Shown: piece after piece, positions 24,972 through 34,248 of the stretch
How the letters are laid out: each line of letters begins with the position of its first letter
Position numbering within the stretch: the stretch's first letter is position 1
DNA from: Halalkalicoccus paucihalophilus
Lineage (GTDB): Archaea; Halobacteriota; Halobacteria; Halobacteriales; Halalkalicoccaceae
Length of the DNA stretch: 64,000 bases
Assembly: GCF_001593955.1 (NCBI RefSeq)
Contig: NZ_LTAZ01000013.1
Span: 1-64,000, forward strand
Direction of reading: 5' to 3'
Translations under genes and position numbers: made by a program
Notes under the pieces: generated by a model
What the model saw: the letters and a program-made list of their open reading frames with translations, nothing else
Databases searched by the model: none
What the model was told of the DNA's origin: nothing

Positions 24972-26455
24972 GCAACCACCTCCTGGGCCCCGCCGATCGC
25001 TGTCCCGCAGTCCCGCACGATTTCAAGGATCGCTCCGACGTCTTCGAGAGTTGTGGTCGGGTTCAGCAGGGTGAGTTTTAGGCTGGTTGCGCCGTCGACC
25101 TCAGTGCGGGCCACGATCGCCCGCCCATCCTCGAGGAGCTCTCGCCGAACGGCGGCGTTCAGCCGGCTCGCCTCTTCGTCGGTTATCCCCTCGCAGGGTC
25201 GGTAGCGGAAGACAATGGCGTTCAACGTTGGATCGCCGAGCAATTCGAAGTCATCAGCCGATTCGAGTAGTTTGGCGGTCTTGTCGGCCAGACGGAGGGT
25301 CCGTTCGACGAGGGTAGCCATCCCTGACTGTCCGAGTGTACGGAACGCGATGTAGGGCTTCAGCGCGTCGAAGCGGCGAGTCGTCTGGACAGACTTCGAG
25401 ACGAGGTTGGGAACCCCGCGGTCGTCGTGGTCCTCAGGGTTGAGGTAGGCGGCGTTGCGGGCCATCCACTGGAACGCCGCGCCGTCCCGAAGCAGGAGTG
25501 CCCCACAGCTGATCGGCTGGTAGAACAGTTTATGGAAATCAACGGCGACAGAGTCGGCCCGTTCAAGTCCCTTGAGGAGGTCCCCGTACTTATCGCTCAC
25601 AGCGAGTGCCCCGCCGTAGGCCGCATCCACGTGGAACCAGAGTCCATGTTCGGCGGCCGAGTCGGCGAGAGCGTCGAGCGGGTCAATACTGCCGAAGTCG
25701 GTAGTGCCCGCGGTGCCGACAAGGGCGAACGGAGCGGCTCCTCGCTCCCGGAGGGCGGCGAGCGTCGCTTCCAATGCCTCGGGATCCATCCGGCGGTCGC
25801 CGTTCGTCGGAACGGTAACGACGGCGTCCTCCCCAAGACCAAGATGGTGGGCGGCCTGTTTTGCGGTGAAGTGAGCTTCGGCCGAGCAGAGGATTCGCAG
25901 CGAGTCGGCTTCGGGGGGGAGGCCCTCGTTCTGGACATCTCGGTCGAACTGGTGGGCGCAGTACCGGTCGCGGGCGAGCAACAGCGCCTGGAAGTTCGAC
26001 TGAGTACCACCACTCGTGAAGACACCGTCTGCCTCCCTTGGAAGATCGAACAGGCTACAGAGTGCGTCGACGACCCGCTCTTCGAGCACCGTGGCGGCGG
26101 GCGCCTGATCAAACGAATCGAGCGACTGATTCGTCGCCGATAGCAGCGCCTCGGCGGCCAGTCCCGGAACCATTGGCGGACACTGGAGGTGGGCCCCACA
26201 CCGCGGGTTCGAAGGGTCCACCGAGTGTGCCAGTACTCGCTCGGTGACCTCGTCGAGCGTCGTCTCGAGCCCGCAGCCCTCCTCAGGGATGACGGAGTCG
26301 TCGAAAGACTCGACAAGCGCGTCGGGAGCGGCGCCCGAGTACGGTTCCTCGCGATCCGCGACCGCGTCGAGCACAGCGTCGATTGCCCGCTCCATTGCCG
26401 CTCTGTACTTGGCGTCGCCGCGGTCGGTCCCTAGAAACAATCCGTCCACGCTCAT
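24968..26455 (-). CDS. PLP-dependent L-2,4-diaminobutyrate decarboxylase
   Basis: A 495-residue group II PLP decarboxylase. It shows GVFTSGGTQSNFQALLLARD, LCSAEAHFTAKQAAHHLGLG, HVDAAYGGALAVSDKYGDLL and the PLP lysine in SVAVDFHKLFYQPISCGALL. Similar enzymes (RhbB, Ddc) decarboxylate 2,4-diaminobutyrate to 1,3-diaminopropane, the backbone of schizokinen and rhizobactin 1021. The assignment to diaminobutyrate rather than glutamate or tyrosine rests on its place between the aminotransferase and the siderophore synthetase. It overlaps both neighbours by four bases. Confidence 0.92.
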   Translation of the reverse strand: MSVDGLFLGTDRGDAKYRAAMERAIDAVLDAVADREEPYSGAAPDALVESFDDSVIPEEGCGLETTLDEVTERVLAHSVDPSNPRCGAHLQCPPMVPGLAAEALLSATNQSLDSFDQAPAATVLEERVVDALCSLFDLPREADGVFTSGGTQSNFQALLLARDRYCAHQFDRDVQNEGLPPEADSLRILCSAEAHFTAKQAAHHLGLGEDAVVTVPTNGDRRMDPEALEATLAALRERGAAPFALVGTAGTTDFGSIDPLDALADSAAEHGLWFHVDAAYGGALAVSDKYGDLLKGLERADSVAVDFHKLFYQPISCGALLLRDGAAFQWMARNAAYLNPEDHDDRGVPNLVSKSVQTTRRFDALKPYIAFRTLGQSGMATLVERTLRLADKTAKLLESADDFELLGDPTLNAIVFRYRPCEGITDEEASRLNAAVRRELLEDGRAIVARTEVDGATSLKLTLLNPTTTLEDVGAILEIVRDCGTAIGGAQEVVA

Positions 26456-27825
26456 GCGCTTACCCCCTGGGTTTGCTTCCGCCCCTCGAAGATGGACGCG
26501 ACGGCTTCGTCGAAGATCGTTGCGATCTCATCGACCTCACTAGCGGAGACGATCAGCGGCGGGAGGAACCGCGCGGTGGCGCTTTCCCGGCCGCCGAGTT
26601 CGATGATGAGGCCACGATCGAAACACTCGGCCTGTACGGACTCAGCGAGGTCACCATTTGGAGCGTGGGGACCCGACCCCTGCCAGTCGGCATCTTGGTC
26701 GACGAACTCGACACCGAGCATCAGGCCCCGACCGCGCACGTCGCCGATAGCATCGAACTGCTCGGCGGTCGATTCAAGTCGGTCGCGCAGGCGTACGCCA
26801 ACGGCGGCGGCGTGGTCTGCGAGGTCGTGTTCGAGGATGTACTCAATCGTTGCTTCGCCAGCAGCCATTGCGAGCTGGTTGCCGCGGAACGTCCCGGCGT
26901 GGGCGCCTGGCTCCCAGACGTCGAGCGATTCATCGTAGATGACGACTGCAAGCGGCAGGCCGCCGCCGATCGCCTTCGAGAGCGTGAGGACATCTGGTGT
27001 AATACCGGCGCGTTCGAACGCGTACAGCTCGCCCGTGCGACCGAGGCCTGTCTGGATTTCATCGAGGATCAGCGGGATATCTCGCTCGCGCGTGATACGC
27101 CGAATTTCCCGGAGCCACTCGTCAGGTGCGGGAATGGCGCCGGCCTCACCCTGAATCGGCTCAAGGATCATTCCGGCGGGATTCGGAACGCCACTCTCGG
27201 GATCCGAGAGGAGCCCCTCGACGTATTGGCTGGCCGTTTGGTAGCCCTTTTCGCCACCGATACCGAAGGGACAGCGGTAGTCGTACGGATACGGGAGGTG
27301 ATGAACGTCGTTCATCAGCCCCGGGATCGGTTCCTTGGCGTCGGTGTCGCCCATCAGGCTGAGTGCGCCGTTCGTCATTCCATGGTAAGCACCCTGAAAG
27401 CCCAGGACGCTTCGGTTTCCCGTTGCGGTCTTGATAAGCTTCAACGCCGCCTCAACGGCGTCCGTACCGGCAGGGCTACAGAATTGAATTTTTGCTTGTT
27501 CACTGAACCTATCGGGGAGACTCTTGAAGAGCGAGTCAACGAATCGCTCTTTCGCAGGTGTGGATATATCGAGAGTATGAATCGGTTGGTTAGTATCTAG
27601 AGTCCGTTCCATTGCCTCAATTACCCGTGGATGGTTATGCCCGAGCGCGAGTGTGCCTGCTCCTGCGAGACAGTCGTAGTATGCGTTCCCGTCCATATCT
27701 GTCACGCGTATCCCTTCTGCCTCGCGGATGGCAAAGGGAAGATGACGTGGGTATGTTCGCGCATTCGATTCTCGGTTGGCCTGTTGAGAGAGTATAGTGG
27801 CGTTGTCCGTATTCTGGTAGCTCAT
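26452..27825 (-). CDS. dat: Diaminobutyrate-2-oxoglutarate aminotransferase
   Basis: A 457-residue class III aminotransferase. Markers are YYDCLAGAGTLALGHNHPRV near the start, FCSPAGTDAVEAALKLIKTA, LGFQGAYHGMTNGALSLMG, the PLP aspartate in LILDEIQTGLGRTGELYAF and the PLP lysine in DVLTLSKAIGGGLPLAVVI. Enzymes of this type make L-2,4-diaminobutyrate from aspartate semialdehyde. It is the promoter-proximal gene of the operon; the start lies about 75-80 nt downstream of the promoter region with the two iron boxes. Together with the decarboxylase it supplies 1,3-diaminopropane. Confidence 0.93.
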   Translation of the reverse strand: MSYQNTDNATILSQQANRESNARTYPRHLPFAIREAEGIRVTDMDGNAYYDCLAGAGTLALGHNHPRVIEAMERTLDTNQPIHTLDISTPAKERFVDSLFKSLPDRFSEQAKIQFCSPAGTDAVEAALKLIKTATGNRSVLGFQGAYHGMTNGALSLMGDTDAKEPIPGLMNDVHHLPYPYDYRCPFGIGGEKGYQTASQYVEGLLSDPESGVPNPAGMILEPIQGEAGAIPAPDEWLREIRRITRERDIPLILDEIQTGLGRTGELYAFERAGITPDVLTLSKAIGGGLPLAVVIYDESLDVWEPGAHAGTFRGNQLAMAAGEATIEYILEHDLADHAAAVGVRLRDRLESTAEQFDAIGDVRGRGLMLGVEFVDQDADWQGSGPHAPNGDLAESVQAECFDRGLIIELGGRESATARFLPPLIVSASEVDEIATIFDEAVASIFEGRKQTQGVSA

Positions 27826-27902
27826 AGTTCGATACCTTCGTAGTAGGCTGGAACTGCTGTGCGGGCGGTCATTGCTTGTATACTTAATTGTCGCATCCGA
27901 TT

Positions 27903-27918
27903 TTTAGGCTCGCCTAAA
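27903..27918 (-). promoter_or_regulatory. DtxR/IdeR-type iron box 1 of the siderophore operon
   Basis: A perfect palindrome: TTTAGGC, a 2-base spacer, GCCTAAA. It resembles the TTAGG...CCTAA operators of DtxR-family iron repressors, which haloarchaea use. It lies between the presumed TATA box and the transcription start of the minus-strand operon, where bound repressor would block initiation. Confidence 0.8.
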
Positions 27919-27919
27919 G

Positions 27920-27929
27920 ATAAATAAAA
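27920..27929 (-). promoter_or_regulatory. Probable TATA box of the siderophore operon
   Basis: Read on the minus strand this is CTTTTATTTAT, an archaeal TATA-like element placed between the two iron boxes and about 95 bases upstream of the first start codon. Confidence 0.5.
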
Positions 27930-27938
27930 GTTCTGGAT

Positions 27939-27954
27939 TTTAGGCCAACCTAAA
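27939..27954 (-). promoter_or_regulatory. DtxR/IdeR-type iron box 2 of the siderophore operon
   Basis: This is TTTAGGC, two bases, ACCTAAA: the same 16-bp layout as box 1 with one mismatch between the arms. Its centre is 36 bp from that of box 1, on the other side of the TATA box, over the likely BRE region. Confidence 0.78.
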
Positions 27955-28071
27955 GATGAAGTGCCTTACATTTGGAGAGGCGGTTCATAGAAATACTGTA
28001 GAATGATTTGATATATACCTCAATCTCAAGTGAATCAATCAGCTCAAAAAGGGAAATCAGTCAGTCATTCC

Positions 28072-28445
28072 CTCTGGGGAAGCCCCGGCATTCACGTCGG
28101 GGAGGATGTCACTTGTACAAGGCTACATGGCAGAACCGTCCGTCTAGCCAGCACGCAAAGAGTCGGGAGCGGTTCTGGTCACAACCGCGGTTGGGCTGAC
28201 GTTGCTCGCACGCCCTGTCGCAGAGGGATGGACCGGTAGTCCGTCCCATTGGTGTGCCGACTAAATATCTGTGGGATGTCCGTTTTGACACATCTATACG
28301 CACTGCAAACGACGTCCTTGGTATTAATCGAATGTGGACCATTGAGGGGGACGCGAAAGCGTTTGCCCCCGAGGAAAGGGGTAACCGTAATACCCTCTTC
28401 GAGAAATCCTCGCCCGTTAGAGCGGGGAAAATGGCAACGATATAG
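28072..28445 (+). mobile_element. Fused remnants of IS1341-type elements
   Basis: It starts with a complete right end: a hairpin of GCCCCGGCATTCACGTCGGGG type followed by AGGATGTCA, ending near 28111. The part at 28254-28445 reads as a TnpB C-terminal tail on the plus strand (IEGDAKAFAPEERGNRNTL, then EKSSPVRAGKM), again followed by hairpin sequence. No catalytic part of a transposase remains. It lies between the iron boxes and the secreted-protein gene. Confidence 0.6.
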
Positions 28446-28454
28446 AGCGAGAGG

Positions 28455-30581
28455 TTAGAGAGCGATCCAATTATTGAGCATATGTAGATAGGGTGTGTTC
28501 GTGCTCGTATCCAAAACCATGAGCCCATCAAATCCATTCCCTTCCCAGTCACCGGTTAGAGCTGGATTTCCATCGTTGAGCCCCCATCCATTTTGCACTA
28601 AGCGAGGGATCTCCGTATCCCATAGCGTATAGTCTCCCTCAAGAACTACATCTGGTTGCTCAAGACGCATATCCCGTGTACTAACATCGAATTCACCATG
28701 CCGAACTTCGAGCCCCGAGCCACCAGCCGTGCGAATTCCGAACCGTGCATTCGGAGCAGTAATGTGCGGATACTCGATAATACAATTATCATTCCGTACA
28801 TGGATCACTGTATTTGTTGACCCAATTGATCCCGAGAGATTTCGGTATATAAACCGTCGAAGAAACGTATCCTCCCGATCAACATTGATTCGATAATCAG
28901 GCCGATCGCCCTGCTCAAAAACATACACGCCATCGAAGGAGACTTGATAATCACGTTCAGGTGTTCCATCGCGACGATCGATCTCAAAGACGCGCTCATC
29001 GGCTTCGTGGTCGAAATAGCATTCGTTGACATGCATTTGTCCGCCTGTCGTAGTGCGGATTCCATGACCGGCCTCAGGGATACGCCCAATCGTAAATTGA
29101 CAATTTCGAATAACAAACGATCCTGGACCAGTATGCCAAACACCACGGAGATTAGTGAAATTTGAGCGGTGATCATCAACGGTGAGATGAGCATTACGAA
29201 GGAGTACTTGCCCGTCAGAACTGTGGCGAATCGCACACCGGTCTGAGTTCCCGTACTGACCCCCATCAATTATTACACTACTTGTCTCGGCACCTGAAAT
29301 GCGGACCCCGTTATTCGGTCCATAGAAACTCAGACAGTCAGTCAGACGTAGAAGTCCCTTATGAGCGGCCCCAATATAGATATTCGTTGATTCATTCGAC
29401 GTATTCGCGAGGGTACTGGTTGAACCATCTGGAATACGAACCTGGTACAGCTCAAGTATTGCATCTGGTGCGCTAGCTTCAGGCGAAATCAGCTTTTGTC
29501 CATTGTCAGTATCGGCTACGCCATCGATTATTACGCTTTCAATACGCCCACCCCCGGCGACACGAGCACGAATGGCTCTGGTCCCAATATTCGAGCCAGT
29601 AAAATCGAAATTGAGATTCTTGATTAAGAGATCGTCACCCCCATCTGTTCCCCCAAAACCAATCATTCGCTCAGTCAGACGATTTGCTGTATTCGCAGGA
29701 AACTTCGACGATGGAACAAGCCACACGTCACCGAGTCCGATAAGAACGAGCTGATCGGCTTCGAAATTAACTTCATTGTCCCATCTGTACCGCCCCGGCG
29801 GAAACAGAATCATTACACGATTGGCATCAAGACTCTTAACGATGGTAGAAACATCTTCTTCACCAGTTGGGTCGCCACCTTCGGCTACGATATCATACTG
29901 CTCCCAGTGGTCCTGAAACGTGTCCACATATTCCTTTGTAGCAGCATGATTATTAGCGTCCGGAGAGGGGATGTGAACGGGATCATTGAATTTCGATGTT
30001 CCTGAGACCGTGATTCCGTCCTCGAACGTCGCCTCGTTATGTGCGTATAGGTCATTGATAATATCATAACGACCAGTAGCACCGAGTTCCTCAACTCTAC
30101 TCACAGCCGAACCGGAGACGATTTGAAGAGCTGCTTGGTGCGTTGTACCACTAAAGTGCATCCCGGAATCATAATTAAAATTATCAGTCACAGCGAGCTT
30201 AACTGCGAAGTACTCTGTGCCAGAATACTCAACCCGTTCGAATCCAATGACCGGCTGCTTTTCAGAGGCAGCGTCTGTGTGTGTTGCACTGGCACGCCAG
30301 CAGGCATCCTCATTGGAGGAAGCAACGATACTAATTGCTCCGGCTGAGCCTGTTGATCCACATGTTCTCCAACCATGGAAGGTTCCAATAACGGTTGCCA
30401 GCGACTGATCCCATTCGCCGAGGAGAATCCATGCAGACTGGTTCGACGGAATATTACCGTCAAGAACAGTGGTGTCTCTGTGCTGACTACTAGTTGCCTG
30501 TCCAACAATGCCTGTTGCCGCTGCTATGCCACTGATTCCTTGTAGAATGTGACGTCGTGACAATTCGTGATTTAATGCCAT
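28455..30581 (-). CDS. Large secreted right-handed beta-helix protein with Tat signal
   Basis: A 708-residue protein with a Tat signal at the N-terminus (SRRHILQGISGIAAATGIVG, twin arginine, no lipobox). Residues about 40-190 form a region rich in Gly, Ser and Thr resembling the N-terminal part of surface or tail-fibre proteins. From about 215 (PTGEEDVSTIVKSLDANRVM, then LFPPGRYRWDNEV) to about 690 it has the short repeated beta-strand pattern of a pectate-lyase-like beta-helix, with many Asn and Gly turns (IIDGGQYGNSDRCAIRH). It may be a polysaccharide-binding or -cleaving extracellular protein, or a viral tail-spike relative. It is AT-richer than its neighbours, which hints at transfer. Confidence 0.8.
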   Translation of the reverse strand: MALNHELSRRHILQGISGIAAATGIVGQATSSQHRDTTVLDGNIPSNQSAWILLGEWDQSLATVIGTFHGWRTCGSTGSAGAISIVASSNEDACWRASATHTDAASEKQPVIGFERVEYSGTEYFAVKLAVTDNFNYDSGMHFSGTTHQAALQIVSGSAVSRVEELGATGRYDIINDLYAHNEATFEDGITVSGTSKFNDPVHIPSPDANNHAATKEYVDTFQDHWEQYDIVAEGGDPTGEEDVSTIVKSLDANRVMILFPPGRYRWDNEVNFEADQLVLIGLGDVWLVPSSKFPANTANRLTERMIGFGGTDGGDDLLIKNLNFDFTGSNIGTRAIRARVAGGGRIESVIIDGVADTDNGQKLISPEASAPDAILELYQVRIPDGSTSTLANTSNESTNIYIGAAHKGLLRLTDCLSFYGPNNGVRISGAETSSVIIDGGQYGNSDRCAIRHSSDGQVLLRNAHLTVDDHRSNFTNLRGVWHTGPGSFVIRNCQFTIGRIPEAGHGIRTTTGGQMHVNECYFDHEADERVFEIDRRDGTPERDYQVSFDGVYVFEQGDRPDYRINVDREDTFLRRFIYRNLSGSIGSTNTVIHVRNDNCIIEYPHITAPNARFGIRTAGGSGLEVRHGEFDVSTRDMRLEQPDVVLEGDYTLWDTEIPRLVQNGWGLNDGNPALTGDWEGNGFDGLMVLDTSTNTPYLHMLNNWIAL

Positions 30582-30925
30582 CTATTGCAGTACTATGCTA
30601 TATTAATTTAAATCTTGTCCACAACACTATTATCTATAAAAATGCCATGTACGCAGAGTCATCGATTTGCACTGACGAAAGTAGTATTATTATCAAATGT
30701 TTTATGTAGGTTTCTATGCTGCTAAGACAATTTCCGACAATCAAGCTCAACGAGTACGTCTTGAATTTGCTAACCGGCTTGAACAAGACGTATCGTTCCG
30801 TTCTATTTGGGATTGAAATCAGTAGATAGTGACTGTCATACTAGAAAGATAGTTGTATCATTTTATGAGATTTCTGGATGTTGGTTGAGGATACATTGAT
30901 AATAGTAGACGAACATATAGTACGT
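30582..30925. other. AT-rich gene-free stretch
   Basis: The first half is the promoter side of the secreted protein. A 37-codon open frame (30717-30830, MLLRQFPTIKLNEYVLNLL) reads like the N-terminus of a longer protein but stops early, so it may be a fragment. There is nothing else I can support. Confidence 0.4.
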
Positions 30926-31072
30926 ATGGGAAAGAGTCGACTGTCTAAAGAATTGCCTCTAAGTACATTCGAGTGTATGGACTGTGGGCACAGACTGGAG
31001 GCAGACCATCATCCAATGGAATGTCCAGACTGTGACGGTGAGATGCTAAATATCAGCAACCCTCGCGAGTAA
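30926..31072 (+). CDS. Small rubrerythrin-like zinc-ribbon protein
   Basis: A 48-residue protein starting at MGKSRLSKELPLSTFE; an upstream in-frame ATG at 30878 is less likely because its extra residues are not typical. It holds two metal-binding knuckles, CMDCGH and CPDCDG, a rubredoxin/zinc-ribbon fold similar to the C-terminal part of rubrerythrin. Haloarchaea carry many such microproteins (the DUF7129 type), commonly next to Bat-type regulator genes, as here (next gene 60 bp downstream). It may sense redox state or bind nucleic acid. The function is not known. Confidence 0.8.
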   Translation: MGKSRLSKELPLSTFECMDCGHRLEADHHPMECPDCDGEMLNISNPRE

Positions 31073-31131
31073 AAACACGGTCAGCAAATTGTTTCTGTCG
31101 ACGGAATCTTTTTACGAGACGTTAGCCGACA

Positions 31132-34100
31132 ATGGTCATGAGCTCGTCTACGCCATCTCCAACAAGAGTCCTAGCGGTATTTTCTATGCTCGCTCCACCG
31201 GGGACACCGTTGACAACACCTGAGGTTGCCAACGAATTCAATTGCACAAGTCGTACCATCTACAATAAGTTGGACACGCTCGTCGATGACAATGAGCTTG
31301 AGACGAAGAAAGTCAGCGCTCGCGGACGGGTGTGGTGGCGTCCTCTTCGTAAGTGTACACACGACGAACTCTCCGAACACATTTCTACGTTTGACGGTGC
31401 CATGGAGCCCAAACGGACTGAAGGCGTCCTTCATAAGTACGAAAATCGATATCGAGAACTATTCGAATCAATCGATGAAGGGGTTCTTTTCGCCGATGTA
31501 GTCTTCGACAGAGACGGACAGCCGCTCGATATACTCTGCCGTGAGGCCAATCCCGCGGTGATGGAGATATACGACGAAGATTTCGAAGGCCGATGGTTGA
31601 CTGAGATTAAGCCGTCATACGGATCCGATCTATACGAGATCTTCGATCGTGTAGCCAGTACGGGTGAAAGTGAGCGCCATCAAGAATATGCCACGGTAGA
31701 TGAGACATGGTACGATTTCTACGTTTTCAAACCGGGGCGTGCAGGCAGCCGACGAGTCGCAGTTGTCTTCCAAGACATCACCGAACGAAAACGGTTAGAG
31801 GAGGAGCTCCAGATAGAAAAAGAGCAACTTAACGTCGCAGTCGAGAACTCTCAGCTCACCCTCTTCCGAGTAGATGCCGATCTGCGATACACATGGTGCA
31901 AAAACCTCCGCGGGGATCTTGAGAAGAAGGAAGTACTCGGAAAGCGCGATGACGAACTCTTACCGCCTGCTGCCGCAGATGCAGTTATAGCACCAAAGCA
32001 GACTGCCTTGAATACCGGCGAGAGGGTTCGTCAGGAGGTGACCTACGAATCTCCGAGCGGCGAGGTGACGTACGATCTCATGGTCGCGCCACTCCGCAAT
32101 GAATCTGGGGCGATCGCCGGTCTGACCGGTGCAGCCTTCGAACTCACCGAGCACAAACGGACCCAACGGCAACTAGCCGATGAGCGTGATATGTTCACCG
32201 AGGGGCCAGCAGTCGTTTTCAGATGGGATCCCAACGCCGGAGAAGGTTGGCCAGTCGAATACGTCTCCGAGAACGTCGAACGGCTGCTTGGCTATACAGC
32301 CGAGGAACTCACAGCGGGCGAAATCACATACACGGACCTGTTGATTGACGAAGAAGTCGAGCGAATCGCCCAAGAGGTTGAAGAGAACAGCGACGGAACG
32401 ACCAAACGATTCAGCCATGCTCCATACCGCATCAAAACCAAAGACGGTGACATTCGCTGGGTGAAAGATACTACGAAGATCGTCTACGACGACTCCGGCA
32501 GTATCACACACTATTTGGGGTATTTAATCGATATCACCGATCGCAAAGAAACACATGATGCTCTCGAGCAACTCAATACCGCGAGCCGGGAGCTAATGGA
32601 GAGTGACACGCAAGAAATCAAGAACCGGATTACGGACTTCACAGAGAGTGTGCTCGGCGTTGAATATACTGCACTGTGGCACTACGACAGGACAACCGGT
32701 GACTTTCGCCAATATACTCGATCTACCACTCAAGAGGTGGATTCCTATGCGATTGACCTCTCAGATGAGATTTCCGAGCAAATCTGGCAGACATTCATCA
32801 GTAATGACATTGACTTGGCCAACGACCTCTCATCCTCTCCTATGAGTCCTCGGTCGAAATCAGCACTGAACCATCTACTCCTAATCCCACTCGGTAGGCA
32901 TGGGGTTCTCTGTGCCGGCTCTACTCGAGAAGCGACTCTCGATGAAACCACAGTGGACCTTGCCAAAACGCTCGGAGCAACCATTGAAGCGGCATGGGAT
33001 CGTGCCGATGGCGAACAACAGTTAGCCAAGCAAAACGAAGAATTAGCCCGTCTCGACCGCCTCAATAGCCTTATCCGAACAATCGATGATGCATTGGTAG
33101 AGGCCGACAGTCTCGAGGAGATTGACCGAGCGGTTTGCGAGCAACTCGCCGAATCCAACCACTACGAATTTGCGTGGATCGGCGAACGCGATCCGACCAC
33201 AGAAACGGTTACGCCGAGAGAGTGGGCTGGCATCGATAGTAACTACGTCGACAACCTTGAGATCCCGATCGACGAGTCATCGTCTGAGTGCAATCCCATC
33301 GGTACCGCCATACGCACCCAAGAGACACAGATCGTCTCAGATCTCACCACCGAGACGCGATTTATCCCGCTACGAGAGGGGACTCTTAAACGGGGTGCAC
33401 GGTCGTGTATCAGCGTTCCATTGGTCTACGAAGAATCGCTGTACGGTGTCCTGACAGCCTATGCTGATCAGCCCTCGTCCGACGAGCGAAACCACGCTGT
33501 CTTAGCAGAACTCGGTCGAACGATTGCGCACACGATCAATGCTGTCGAGACGCGAGAAACACTCCCCACCGACCGTGTCGTCGAACTCACGCTCCAGTGC
33601 CGAGAGCCGAACACCCCCTTGTGTCAACTTGCCAGTCAGACAGAGTGTACGATAGAATTCGAAGGCCTTGTTTCTCAGTCGACGGGTGAAGCGGATGTCT
33701 TATTCACTGCGAAGGATATCTCATCGGAAGAACTCCAAATTGCCGGCGAGCAGTCCGTCGCTATTGAGGAATTGATCTGTCTCAATGAACGTAACGACGA
33801 GACTCTCTTTAGAGCCCGCGTGACCGATTCGACGCTTGCGGCACGATTTGTCGAGCAAGGTGCGGCTGTCCGGTCGCTCATCATTGAGAAAGGGATGGCG
33901 ACAGCTGTCGTTAATCTATCCCATACGGCTGACGCCCGCGAGTTCGTTGAACGGTTACAGCAGACCGTTCCCAAGATCGATCTAATTGGACGCCACACTC
34001 GTAACCGAGCGCTCAAAACGCGACAGACATTCCGGATGGTCTGTGAGGACCGCTTGACTGAGAAACAACTAGCAGCCCTCCAAACAGCATACTTGAGTGG

Positions 34101-34248
34101 GTTTTTCGAGTCGCCGCGGGTTCGAACGGGGAAAGAGGTTGCTGCCTCGATGGACATCTCTCAGCCAACGTTTTCGAATCACCTTCGAGCGGCACAACGA
34201 GGCGTCTACGAGGTGTTATTTGATGAGCGTAAGAATCGTTCTGGATAG
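31132..34248 (+). CDS. Multidomain PAS/GAF sensor-regulator with HTH_10 (Bat-like)
   Basis: A 1038-residue cytoplasmic regulator. An N-terminal winged helix (about 10-65, TPEVANEFNCTSRTIYNKLD) is followed by at least three PAS domains (about 95-230, 235-350, 355-475; each ends in a DITERK- or DITDRK-like motif), then a GAF domain (about 480-630), a second GAF (about 640-800), the bacterio-opsin-activator sensor domain and the C-terminal HTH_10 (LTEKQLAALQTAYLSGFFES, then GKEVAASMDISQPTFSNHLR). It belongs to the Bat family that senses light, oxygen or redox state and binds promoters directly. It has DNA-binding domains at both ends, which is the less usual design. The first ATG fits the promoter spacing. 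Confidence 0.92.
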   Translation: MVMSSSTPSPTRVLAVFSMLAPPGTPLTTPEVANEFNCTSRTIYNKLDTLVDDNELETKKVSARGRVWWRPLRKCTHDELSEHISTFDGAMEPKRTEGVLHKYENRYRELFESIDEGVLFADVVFDRDGQPLDILCREANPAVMEIYDEDFEGRWLTEIKPSYGSDLYEIFDRVASTGESERHQEYATVDETWYDFYVFKPGRAGSRRVAVVFQDITERKRLEEELQIEKEQLNVAVENSQLTLFRVDADLRYTWCKNLRGDLEKKEVLGKRDDELLPPAAADAVIAPKQTALNTGERVRQEVTYESPSGEVTYDLMVAPLRNESGAIAGLTGAAFELTEHKRTQRQLADERDMFTEGPAVVFRWDPNAGEGWPVEYVSENVERLLGYTAEELTAGEITYTDLLIDEEVERIAQEVEENSDGTTKRFSHAPYRIKTKDGDIRWVKDTTKIVYDDSGSITHYLGYLIDITDRKETHDALEQLNTASRELMESDTQEIKNRITDFTESVLGVEYTALWHYDRTTGDFRQYTRSTTQEVDSYAIDLSDEISEQIWQTFISNDIDLANDLSSSPMSPRSKSALNHLLLIPLGRHGVLCAGSTREATLDETTVDLAKTLGATIEAAWDRADGEQQLAKQNEELARLDRLNSLIRTIDDALVEADSLEEIDRAVCEQLAESNHYEFAWIGERDPTTETVTPREWAGIDSNYVDNLEIPIDESSSECNPIGTAIRTQETQIVSDLTTETRFIPLREGTLKRGARSCISVPLVYEESLYGVLTAYADQPSSDERNHAVLAELGRTIAHTINAVETRETLPTDRVVELTLQCREPNTPLCQLASQTECTIEFEGLVSQSTGEADVLFTAKDISSEELQIAGEQSVAIEELICLNERNDETLFRARVTDSTLAARFVEQGAAVRSLIIEKGMATAVVNLSHTADAREFVERLQQTVPKIDLIGRHTRNRALKTRQTFRMVCEDRLTEKQLAALQTAYLSGFFESPRVRTGKEVAASMDISQPTFSNHLRAAQRGVYEVLFDERKNRSG

